DNA of 5,231 bases from Anaerolineaceae bacterium (GTDB lineage Bacteria; Chloroflexota; Anaerolineae; Anaerolineales; Anaerolineaceae): positions 1 to 5,231 of the forward strand of contig DLXG01000176.1 in the NCBI GenBank assembly GCA_003448875.1, in the 5' to 3' direction. A program made the position numbers and the translations under genes. Each line of letters begins with the position of its first letter. Position 1 is the stretch's first letter. Shown piece after piece: positions 1-5,231 of this stretch. The notes beneath the pieces are model-generated. The model ran no database searches. It saw only the letters and a program-made list of their open reading frames with translations, and was not told the DNA's origin.

Positions 1-332
1 GTAACCGGATCGTTCGTCCTCACAATCCAGATACACTGGGGCGGGCATACTTTCGCGCAAATACCACAAGAGGTACAACGAATCTCCTTTTCACCATTTT
101 CCCCTTCATCATACACCAAAAAGGGAATGTAACGGAATTCTTCTGGAACCGGTAATTTTTCTTCCGGATACTGAATGGTAAAAATTCCCTCGACATCCGG
201 GCTCCGTCTGAGTTCGATCCCCTCCTGTGAAAAATACCGCTTCTTTCCGGTTCGCAGGTCTTCAATGTATGTCTTAATAAAATGCCGGAAGGTTGTCCAC
301 AACCCTTTCAGGATACCACTCCCAGTAATCAT
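1..332 (-). CDS. nuoI: NADH-quinone oxidoreductase subunit I (NuoI), N-terminal part, cut by window edge
   Basis: The 8Fe-ferredoxin-like subunit of respiratory complex I, which carries two [4Fe-4S] clusters (N6a and N6b) that pass electrons toward cluster N2 in NuoB. It acts on the cytoplasmic side of the membrane. 110 residues are visible, from the ATG at 332 to the left edge. An amphipathic N-terminal stretch (residues 5-25, GILKGLWTTFRHFIK) is typical of the membrane-associated N-terminus. A 'TIQYPEEKLPVPEEFR' region (52-67) matches the family's conserved YPEE...FR block. The first cluster motif is CTSCGICAKVCP, with Cys86, Cys89, Cys92 and Cys96 (fifth Cys at 100). The second CxxCxxCxxxCP motif lies beyond the edge. 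The start is set by a strong AAGGAGG ribosome site just upstream. The gene begins 18 bases after the nuoCD stop and is surely cotranscribed with it. Identity is firm; the gene is incomplete here only because of the window boundary. Confidence 0.95.
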   Translation of the reverse strand, partial: MITGSGILKGLWTTFRHFIKTYIEDLRTGKKRYFSQEGIELRRSPDVEGIFTIQYPEEKLPVPEEFRYIPFLVYDEGENGEKEIRCTSCGICAKVCPPQCIWIVRTNDPV

Positions 333-336
333 CTAT

Positions 337-343
337 CCTCCTT
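337..343 (-). promoter_or_regulatory. Ribosome binding site of nuoI
   Basis: On the minus strand the sequence reads AAGGAGG, then ATAG, then the ATG at 332. This near-perfect Shine-Dalgarno sequence fills the short gap after the nuoCD stop codon and fixes the nuoI start. Confidence 0.85.
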
Positions 344-350
344 CCATACC

Positions 351-2084
351 TTACCGGTCAACTTCGCCCAAAACAATATCAATTGAGCCGAGTATGGTCA
401 CCACATCGGCAATTTTTTGGCCTCGGCACATTTCGGCCAGACTGGTCAGGTTGATAAAGGTTGGCGCTCGGACATGATAACGCCAGGGGTTGGGTTTGCC
501 ATTTGAAACAACGTAAAACCCCAGTTCACCTTTTGGTCCTTCCACCCGGCCGTAGGACTCGCCTGCTGGTACTCTCACCTGATATTGCGGCTTACCGCTC
601 ATGATCGGACCTTCGGGTATATCTTTGAGGACCTGTTGTAAGATTCGCAGACTTTGCCTCATTTCATCCAGTCTCAACAGGTAACGGTCATAAATATCGC
701 CGTTGTAACGCACTGGAATATCAAATTCAAAGCGGTCATAGATGCTGTAAGGGTCAGCCCGGCGAACATCATAGGGCACACCTGAAGCACGTAAAACCGG
801 CCCTGAAGCGGAAAGGGCGATCGCCCGCTCGGCAGTTAATACCCCAACTCCCTCACAGCGTCCGCGAACAATTTCGTTATTGGTGATGAAATAATCCATT
901 TCATCCAATTTTCGGGGCAGGCGATCCAGTACAAGTTTGCGAATTTTTTCCATTACTTCATCCGGAATATCCCTTGCCACACCTCCAAAGCGGAAATAAT
1001 TACACATCATGCGTGAACCAGAAACCGCTTCAAATACATCTAAAATTAACTCCCGCTCTTCAAGCGCATACAGCATCGGAGTAAAAAATGCGCCTAAGTC
1101 GTTCAATAAAAAACCAATCGAAAAAATGTGATTCAAAAAGCGGGTTAATTCCGCCATCATCACCCGGATATATTCTGCCCGCTCCGGCGGCTGGATACCC
1201 ATCAATTTTTCCACCGCTAAGGCATACCCAAAGTTATTACTCATTGAACAAACATAATCCAAGCGGTCGGTGAACGGCATATTTTGCAAAAATGTGTTCC
1301 GCTCGCCAATTTTTTCGTGGTTGCGGTGTAAATATCCCATAATTGGCTTTAAATCAACGACCGTTTCACCATCCAGCACCACTACCATTCGGAATACGCC
1401 ATGCGTTGACGGATGTTGAGGGCCCAGGTTAACTACCACCTGCTCAGTCAAAAAATCATCACTCTTGTCAACCCGTTTCAGACCGGCATAGAGCAATTCG
1501 TCTGTCTCTGGTGACCACTGTTCCGGATCGAAGCCCGGTGGGTATTGCACATTATCGTGGAATGGGTTTTTATCTTCGATCCGATAGACATGACCTTCCG
1601 GCCAACGGCTCTTATAGGGTTTGGCTTCTTCCTCAAAAAAGGGTTCTTTCCAATCCTTGCGCAACGGATGCCCATAAAAACCTTCCCATGTCAATATCCG
1701 CCGAAGGTCCGGGTGATTTTCAAAGCGGATGCCAAGCAAATCCCATGCTTCACGTTCCTGAAACTCTGCACCCGGGAACAAAGGGGTGAGCGAGGGTACA
1801 AGCGGATTTTCCCGATCTACCTGTGTCTTTATAACCAATGCACCACCACCGGTAGTTCGGTAAAAGTGATACACCACTTCCATTTTATTTTCTGGCAGGT
1901 AGTCCACCCCCGTGACGGAAGACAGATAGTCGTACCCCAGTTCATCTCGCAAAACCTGCGCGATTTCGATCAAATTTCCAGGCTTGACCACAAAACCGCT
2001 ATACCCTGTCCGCGAATCCGGTATTACCCGCTCCGGGAACCTTTCCGTCAGGTCAGATGAGCGAATCCCAAATTGTTCACTCAT
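351..2084 (-). CDS. nuoCD: Fused NADH-quinone oxidoreductase subunit C/D (NuoCD)
   Basis: A 577-residue fusion of two peripheral-arm subunits of complex I. The NuoC (30-kDa) part is about residues 1-165, with the family signature at 109-145 ([24 protein letters not shown]...HPLRKDW). A linker of about 45 residues follows (166-211). The NuoD (49-kDa) part runs from about 212 to 577. NuoD lines the quinone pocket: His228 in [10 protein letters not shown] and Tyr277 in RLDYVCS correspond to the quinone-head ligands known in Thermus Nqo4 (His38, Tyr87), and Asp329 in LLNDLGA to its conserved Asp139 (alignment from memory). The C-terminus [12 protein letters not shown] is the standard NuoD ending. 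The two CxxC pairs of [NiFe] hydrogenase large subunits are absent, so this is a true NuoD. The length is close to that of E. coli NuoCD (about 600). The ATG at 2084 overlaps the end of nuoB by 8 bases and follows a GGGGAGGGAG ribosome site, which suggests translational coupling. Confidence 0.96.
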   Translation of the reverse strand: MSEQFGIRSSDLTERFPERVIPDSRTGYSGFVVKPGNLIEIAQVLRDELGYDYLSSVTGVDYLPENKMEVVYHFYRTTGGGALVIKTQVDRENPLVPSLTPLFPGAEFQEREAWDLLGIRFENHPDLRRILTWEGFYGHPLRKDWKEPFFEEEAKPYKSRWPEGHVYRIEDKNPFHDNVQYPPGFDPEQWSPETDELLYAGLKRVDKSDDFLTEQVVVNLGPQHPSTHGVFRMVVVLDGETVVDLKPIMGYLHRNHEKIGERNTFLQNMPFTDRLDYVCSMSNNFGYALAVEKLMGIQPPERAEYIRVMMAELTRFLNHIFSIGFLLNDLGAFFTPMLYALEERELILDVFEAVSGSRMMCNYFRFGGVARDIPDEVMEKIRKLVLDRLPRKLDEMDYFITNNEIVRGRCEGVGVLTAERAIALSASGPVLRASGVPYDVRRADPYSIYDRFEFDIPVRYNGDIYDRYLLRLDEMRQSLRILQQVLKDIPEGPIMSGKPQYQVRVPAGESYGRVEGPKGELGFYVVSNGKPNPWRYHVRAPTFINLTSLAEMCRGQKIADVVTILGSIDIVLGEVDR

Positions 2085-2739
2085 GGCTTGATTCTCCCTC
2101 CCCGGTTACGTCTACCTTTTGTGCCATCTGACTGGTTACTTGTTTAATGAGATCAAACTTGCGTGGGTCCATTAAATCTGGACCGAGAATAGGAATCGGG
2201 ATTGGCTCACTGGGCGTCTTTTGATACCACGGCACACTACGCAGCGATTGTTTTTCAATCTTTTTCATCAAAGTGATAAAACCATGCAACAACGCTTGCG
2301 GTGTTGGCGGGCAGCCGGGAATATACACGTCCACCGGAATAAATTTATCCACACCGGCTACTACGGTATATCCTTCTTTGAAAGGTCCACCTCCCGAAGC
2401 GCATGCACCCATCGCAATCACATAGCGCGGTTCCGGCATTTGATTGTACAGGCGCACGATTTGCGGAATCATTTTCTTGGTGACCGTCCCTGAAACAATC
2501 ATCAAATCAGCCTGACGAGGGCTGGGGCGCATAACTTCCATCCCAAAGCGAGAGAAATCAAAACGGCTGGCTGCCGTGCTGATCATTTCAATAGCGCAGC
2601 ATGCCAGCCCAAACATCATCGGCCAGAGAGAATTTTTACGGCTCCAATTGTAGATTTTATCCAGAGTAGTAATAGCCACCTGCCCCTGCATTTCAGGCGG
2701 AATTTCATAACCCGGGGTATTTAACCCATCATCAGCCAT
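2077..2739 (-). CDS. nuoB: NADH-quinone oxidoreductase subunit B (NuoB)
   Basis: The complex I subunit that holds terminal cluster N2, which reduces quinone at the interface with NuoD. The protein is 220 residues from the ATG at 2739. All N2 ligands are present: the tandem cysteines Cys47-Cys48 (GLACCAIEM), Cys113 (GACASGG) and Cys143 ([11 protein letters not shown]). The 65- and 30-residue spacings are normal for the family. The basic, Met/Pro-rich quinone-proximal loop is present ([17 protein letters not shown], 64-80). A longer reading frame exists from a TTG at 2763. The ATG is preferred because an AAGGAAA ribosome site sits just ahead of it and the conserved family sequence begins only afterwards. 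The tail after about residue 185 ([13 protein letters not shown]...GEGESSHE) is less conserved and acidic at its end. It is the first gene of its operon: a strong promoter lies directly upstream and no nuoA precedes it. It overlaps nuoCD by 8 bases. Confidence 0.96.
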   Translation of the reverse strand: MADDGLNTPGYEIPPEMQGQVAITTLDKIYNWSRKNSLWPMMFGLACCAIEMISTAASRFDFSRFGMEVMRPSPRQADLMIVSGTVTKKMIPQIVRLYNQMPEPRYVIAMGACASGGGPFKEGYTVVAGVDKFIPVDVYIPGCPPTPQALLHGFITLMKKIEKQSLRSVPWYQKTPSEPIPIPILGPDLMDPRKFDLIKQVTSQMAQKVDVTGEGESSHE

Positions 2740-2753
2740 GGAGTTTCCTTTCT

Positions 2754-2764
2754 CTTGAATCAAG
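2754..2764. repeat. 11-bp palindrome in the nuoB leader
   Basis: CTTGA-A-TCAAG is a perfect 5-1-5 palindrome in the untranslated leader, 15 bases upstream of the nuoB ATG. Its TTGA/TCAA halves resemble those of the palindrome in the shared -35 region (TTGAC-T-GTCAA). It could be an accessory operator or chance; short palindromes are common in AT-rich DNA. Confidence 0.3.
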
Positions 2765-2794
2765 GTTTCGGGAAAATAAGCGAAAAATCACACC

Positions 2795-2808
2795 AATCAT
2801 CAATGATT
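2795..2808. promoter_or_regulatory. Inverted repeat over the nuoB -10/start-site region (candidate operator)
   Basis: AATCAT-CA-ATGATT is a perfect 6-2-6 inverted repeat. It overlaps half of the nuoB -10 box (2806-2811) and the expected transcription start (about 2799). A protein bound here would block RNA polymerase, the classical place for a repressor site. The neighbouring winged-helix regulator is the natural candidate binder. Its symmetry and position are visible in the sequence; binding is inferred. Confidence 0.5.
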
Positions 2809-2833
2809 CTACCCCATCCTGCTTGACTGTCAA
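2806..2833 (-). promoter_or_regulatory. Promoter of the nuoB-nuoCD-nuoI operon
   Basis: On the minus strand, TTGACA (2833-2828) is separated by 16 bases from TAGAAT (2811-2806). The -35 is a perfect match to the sigma70/SigA consensus and the -10 is 5 of 6. The expected start near 2799 gives a leader of about 60 bases before the nuoB ATG. Its strength and its position immediately before nuoB support nuoB as the first gene of the operon. Confidence 0.72.
2823..2833. promoter_or_regulatory. Palindrome holding both divergent -35 boxes
   Basis: TTGAC-T-GTCAA is a perfect 5-1-5 palindrome. Read on the plus strand it gives the regulator's -35 (TTGACT); read on the minus strand it gives the nuoB -35 (TTGACA). 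The two promoters therefore share bases at their -35 elements, so polymerase binding in the two directions should be mutually exclusive. It could also serve as an operator. Confidence 0.55.
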
Positions 2834-2852
2834 CATTCATTTAAGATAAAAT
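2823..2852 (+). promoter_or_regulatory. Probable promoter of the SufR-like regulator gene
   Basis: TTGACT (2823-2828) is followed after 18 bases by TAAAAT (2847-2852). An alternative -10 is GATAAA at 2845-2850 with a 16-base spacer. Either places the transcription start only about 5-15 bases before the ATG at 2870, where no Shine-Dalgarno sequence is present. The -35 is strong and the choice of -10 is uncertain. Confidence 0.5.
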
Positions 2853-2869
2853 TTTTTTGCGTTAATCTC

Positions 2870-3481
2870 ATGGAAAAACAAACCTCTCAACTCATTCTAG
2901 AATATCTCTCCGAACACCCCGGGATGACGGTTCGTCAACTAAGTCGAGCCCTTCGCCTCACGCCTGCTGACATCCGTTACCACCTCTCAAAATTGATTCA
3001 ACAAGATCTTGTCTCAATAGTACAAACAAAAATTTCAGGTGAACGGGGTCGCCCTGCCCGGATCTATACCCTGAACCAGCAAATCAAACCAAACAATATT
3101 CTTTCACTGACACAAGCTGCCCTGACCATCCTCTTTGGCAAATCTGAAGCGGACAAAAATTCGATACTGGAAAACCTTGCAGATCAAATGATGCCATACA
3201 GCACCAGAATCTCGGCTTCTTTGACACAAAAAATCATCCACCTGATCGGGCGCCTCAACCAGTCTGGCTATTCGGCTCGCTGGGAGGCTCGCTCGAAAGG
3301 CCCCTGTCTCATCTTTTCAAATTGTCCTTACCGTCCACTGCTGGCTCAATTCCCTGAATTATGTGAAATGGACAGGCTCATCCTTCAAAATCAACTTTCT
3401 GCCAAAATTATCCTGGATCATCATATCCATCCAAATGAGCCAGAGCCTGAAACCTGTCAGTTCACTGTTTTGCAAAAATAA
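2870..3481 (+). CDS. SufR-like winged-helix transcriptional regulator, predicted Fe-S cluster binding
   Basis: A 203-residue DNA-binding regulator of the ArsR/DeoR-like group that includes SufR. The N-terminal winged helix spans residues 3-70: helices near 3-15 and 19-28, the recognition helix near 31-46 (TPADIRYHLSKLIQQDLV), and a wing ending in GERGRPARIYTL, a hallmark of this group. A helical middle (75-130) is probably for dimerisation. The C-terminal domain has Cys146, Cys152 (SNCPYRPLL), Cys165 (FPELCEMD) and Cys196 (ETCQFTV). Cys152-X12-Cys165-X30-Cys196 closely resembles the three-cysteine pattern that binds a [4Fe-4S] cluster in cyanobacterial SufR (C-X12-C-X27-C). It is therefore predicted to sense Fe-S, iron or redox status. 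It is divergent from nuoB across a 130-base region with overlapping promoters, so it likely controls itself and the nuo operon. The ATG at 2870 has no visible ribosome site, but any later start would remove part of the DNA-binding domain. Family is confident; ligand and targets are inferred. Confidence 0.85.
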   Translation: MEKQTSQLILEYLSEHPGMTVRQLSRALRLTPADIRYHLSKLIQQDLVSIVQTKISGERGRPARIYTLNQQIKPNNILSLTQAALTILFGKSEADKNSILENLADQMMPYSTRISASLTQKIIHLIGRLNQSGYSARWEARSKGPCLIFSNCPYRPLLAQFPELCEMDRLILQNQLSAKIILDHHIHPNEPEPETCQFTVLQK

Positions 3482-3509
3482 AAGCCGTAATCCAGCGATT
3501 ACGGCTTTT
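3480..3509. terminator. Bidirectional intrinsic terminator between convergent genes
   Basis: AAAAGCCGTAATC, loop CAGC, then GATTACGGCTTTT: a perfect 13-bp stem with a 4-base loop. It is flanked by T-runs when read in either direction (TTTT on plus; TTTTATTTTT on minus). It starts within the stop codon of the regulator and lies 24 bases beyond the stop of the minus-strand cytochrome gene, so it can end both transcripts. Confidence 0.9.
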
Positions 3510-3532
3510 CCAGAAAAAACTAACTAATTTTT

Positions 3533-4711
3533 TTACTCGGCGGCGCCTTCTTGGATCCAGCGAATTATCAGTTCCAATTCCTGAGGTTCAAACTTGCCGG
3601 GATGTGTTCCGTCGCGTACCAGAGTCACAAGAGTACTCGCTTCGACATCCCCGGGAACTATCACCGCCCCTGATCTTCCGCCTTTTATGGCAGATTCAAA
3701 ACTGTTCAAAGCCAGACCGCCCATGGCACCGTGACAGGTACCGCAGCGTTGAACGACGATCTGTCCGATACCGTTATTCCACGTCAAAGGCCCTGTGACC
3801 GATTGCCCTTCCTGGGTTGGAACAGGCGTCGCGGTTGGTGGCCGAGTGGGTAATGGGGTAGGTGTTTGCGGCACAAAAACGCTATCCGCCCGAGCCGACA
3901 CCGGTTGAACGGTTTTTATTGCGGTTTCTTCAAATGTTACAAACCGATATACAAAAAACAGAAGTATTAAACTGAGTACGGTAGCCACCGGGTAATAAAT
4001 CCGCTTCCTCCGCCGTAATTCTTCCGGTGATGGCGGTGGTGGCAGCAACCCTTTTTCGATTTTCTCCAATTCCAAAGCATGTTCTTCTTCCATTTCATGC
4101 CGGGTCAATTTTCCGGTAAACATGCTTTTATTGAAGGTTTTTAGATGAACATGATAGAAGTGCCAGATGAAAATGGCCAGGACGGCTAAAATCGCCTCCG
4201 CTCCGTGGGCAACTTTGGCTGCCGGTATGGTCTGCCCCGGTAGAATACGGGCTGTGGCAATCGGGTTCCACATCATGAAACCAGTCAAAGCCATCAGAAC
4301 CAACCCCCACACCATCGCCCAGTATTCCGCCTTTTCAACAAAATTATAACGATCCATTTTGGGCCGTTCTTTGCTTAGGCCAAGGTTGTAAAGGAAATGT
4401 TGAAAGGCATCCTGTAAGTCCTTAAAACCCGGCAACATACTGGCTTCTTTGCGTTCAACGTAAAGTTTATAACCAATCACCACCAGATGATAAATTGCCT
4501 GCACCAAAAACACCACCGATGCTGTTCGGTGAATGATGCGGGTCATTTCAATCCCGCCAAGCGCAGCGATGATTGAGATGGATATCGGACTTTGGGCAAA
4601 TTTTTGCACCAAACCGGTAACTGCCAGCGTTGTAAAGGAAATAATCAGAACGATGTGTTCAATTCGCTGTGCAATTGCAAATCGGGTATAAGTTTTTTGA
4701 TTCTCGCTCAT
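3533..4711 (-). CDS. Membrane cytochrome b (b561/FdnI-like) fused to a C-terminal cytochrome c domain
   Basis: A 392-residue membrane protein (numbering from the ATG at 4711). Residues about 7-200 form a four-helix cytochrome b module like the gamma subunit of formate dehydrogenase or the hydrogenase cytochrome b. Helices lie near 20-38, 59-82, 130-149 and 169-189, with candidate haem ligands His19, His61, His75, His169, His184 and His187. A charged cytoplasmic segment (200-238, ending RRRKR) leads to a fifth helix (240-259). A Pro/Thr-rich spacer (about 280-300) and one c-type haem domain follow, with CGTCH at 323-327 and an ending (PGD..AS.LV...ELELIIRWIQEGA) like small cytochrome c domains. 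Positive-inside charges put the c domain outside the cytoplasm. The likely role is electron transfer between menaquinone and extracytoplasmic cytochromes. The ATG overlaps the upstream stop (TGATG) behind a GAGGAG ribosome site; a GTG one codon earlier is possible. The physiological partner is not known. Confidence 0.85.
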   Translation of the reverse strand: MSENQKTYTRFAIAQRIEHIVLIISFTTLAVTGLVQKFAQSPISISIIAALGGIEMTRIIHRTASVVFLVQAIYHLVVIGYKLYVERKEASMLPGFKDLQDAFQHFLYNLGLSKERPKMDRYNFVEKAEYWAMVWGLVLMALTGFMMWNPIATARILPGQTIPAAKVAHGAEAILAVLAIFIWHFYHVHLKTFNKSMFTGKLTRHEMEEEHALELEKIEKGLLPPPPSPEELRRRKRIYYPVATVLSLILLFFVYRFVTFEETAIKTVQPVSARADSVFVPQTPTPLPTRPPTATPVPTQEGQSVTGPLTWNNGIGQIVVQRCGTCHGAMGGLALNSFESAIKGGRSGAVIVPGDVEASTLVTLVRDGTHPGKFEPQELELIIRWIQEGAAE

Positions 4712-5231
4712 CACGAATTCTCCTCATCCTGCCGATTCTCATCCGAGTTCCGGGTTTCTTCCTCATCTATTGTTGGTTCTTCTGTTTGTTGAGTATCAAT
4801 TGGCAAACTTTCAACGGCAGTTTCTTGGCCTTCATCCGTTTCGGCAGGTGCTGTTATCTTCCTTCGGCGGTCTACGACCCAACGCCGGTAAATATCGCTG
4901 ACCACAAACAAGCCCATTCCGCCAAGCACAGTAGGGATAAAGTACTTATAAAACTCGTTTACCCAATACACAATTGGATAGCGGTTTCTATCCGGGATGT
5001 AGTGGCTTAACCACGAGTCGGGAAAATTCTCGGTTGCATCGGGATGACATTTCTGGCAGGTAGCCAGCAGATTCTGCTTAACTTGCAGGCCCTTTTCTGG
5101 ATCATCGGAACGGCGAATATCGTGCACGCCATGGCAATCATAACAAACCGGCATGTTGACTTGTTGATCCGGGTCTAATTTCTCAAACAAGGTCACTGTG
5201 GTACCATGAAAATCTGCAATATATGTCTGCA
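4711..5231 (-). CDS. Membrane-anchored multiheme c-type cytochrome, C-terminal part, cut by window edge
   Basis: 172 residues are visible before the stop and the frame stays open to the right edge, so the N-terminus (probably a signal or anchor and further haem motifs) is missing. Numbering is from the first whole codon. Two haem c attachment motifs are present: CYDCH (29-33, followed by GVHDI) and CQKCH (58-62). His8 in DFHGT, His36 and His76 are candidate distal ligands. The 'FHG...V...P.CYDCHGVHDI...CQKCH' arrangement is typical of cytochrome c3/NapC-like multihaem proteins. One membrane helix (about 95-112) precedes a basic stretch (RRWVVDRRRK, 115-124), so the haems face outward and the tail is cytoplasmic. 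The tail (125-172) is strongly acidic, with 17 Asp/Glu in 48 residues. The stop shares one base with the ATG of the following cytochrome b-c gene, so the two are translationally coupled and likely form one complex. An in-frame GTG at 5196 is internal, because family sequence continues upstream of it. Confidence 0.82.
   Translation of the reverse strand, partial: QTYIADFHGTTVTLFEKLDPDQQVNMPVCYDCHGVHDIRRSDDPEKGLQVKQNLLATCQKCHPDATENFPDSWLSHYIPDRNRYPIVYWVNEFYKYFIPTVLGGMGLFVVSDIYRRWVVDRRRKITAPAETDEGQETAVESLPIDTQQTEEPTIDEEETRNSDENRQDEENS

Noticed and set aside
351..1451. NuoD part as a [NiFe] hydrogenase large subunit (energy-converting hydrogenase)
   Set aside because: Both nickel-binding CxxC pairs are missing, while the quinone-site His/Tyr and the GEVDR ending of NuoD are present.
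1545..2060. A 171-codon plus-strand open frame opposite nuoCD
   Set aside because: It lies fully antisense to the conserved NuoC domain, its translation has no recognisable family features, and no ribosome site precedes it. It is a shadow frame.
2740..2763. Longer nuoB starting at a TTG at 2763 (8 extra residues)
   Set aside because: The ATG at 2739 has a good ribosome site (AAGGAAA) that would lie inside the longer version, and the extra residues MIQEKGNS are not part of the family.
2766..2785. TTTCG ... CGAAA possible hairpin in the nuoB leader
   Set aside because: Only 5 pairs around a 10-base loop with just two G-C pairs; too weak to call a riboswitch or attenuator.
3511..3535. A6 ... 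T7 stretch after the main terminator as a second terminator
   Set aside because: The potential stem is only A-T pairs with no GC core. The T7 run may help termination but is not a hairpin by itself.
4669..5010. Plus-strand open frame of 113 codons opposite the cytochrome genes
   Set aside because: It is antisense to clear haem-protein coding sequence and has no ribosome site or conserved features.
5194..5196. GTG at 5196 as the true start of the multihaem cytochrome
   Set aside because: The residues upstream (YIADFHGT) fit a conserved haem-ligand-containing segment of this cytochrome type and the frame stays open to the edge, so the gene continues beyond the window.

Overview
The window looks like a piece of a bacterial chromosome, most likely from an uncultured or poorly studied Chloroflexota (Anaerolineae-type) organism. 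The clues are moderate GC, a NuoI with a CTSCGICAKVCPPQC cluster-binding segment, a fused NuoCD, and a Pro/Thr-rich 'PTPLPTRPPTATPVPT'-type spacer of the sort common in surface proteins of that class. This placement is inference; there is no rRNA or other strong phylogenetic marker in the window.

Layout: (1) Positions 1-2739, minus strand: a respiratory complex I (NADH-quinone oxidoreductase type) operon, nuoB > nuoCD (fused) > nuoI. It starts at nuoB, with no nuoA in front, and runs off the left edge inside nuoI. These subunits form the connecting and peripheral-arm part that carries cluster N2, the quinone-site wall and the NuoI ferredoxin clusters. (2) Positions 2740-2869: a compact divergent control region. 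A near-consensus sigma70-type promoter for nuoB (TTGACA-N16-TAGAAT) lies back to back with a promoter for the gene on the other side. The two -35 boxes overlap in one 11-bp palindrome, and a second inverted repeat covers the nuoB -10/start-site region. (3) Positions 2870-3481, plus strand: a winged-helix regulator with the C-X12-C-X30-C C-terminal cysteine pattern of SufR-like Fe-S cluster sensing repressors. (4) Positions 3480-3509: a perfect 13-bp hairpin that works as a two-way terminator between convergent genes. (5) Positions 3533-5231, minus strand: two translationally coupled genes for a membrane electron-transfer module. The first is a multiheme c-type cytochrome with a C-terminal membrane anchor, cut by the right edge. 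The second is a di-heme b561/FdnI-like membrane cytochrome b fused to a C-terminal extracytoplasmic cytochrome c domain.

How it fits together: both minus-strand units belong to the quinone-linked respiratory chain. Complex I would reduce the quinone pool. The cytochrome b-c pair looks like a quinol:cytochrome c electron conduit, or the reverse, moving electrons between the quinone pool and extracytoplasmic haems. The regulator sits exactly where it could sense Fe-S status and adjust expression of the Fe-S-rich complex I. That regulatory link is inferred from gene position, the cysteine pattern and the operator-like repeats, and is the most interesting idea in the window. No mobile element, CRISPR array, tRNA or rRNA was seen.
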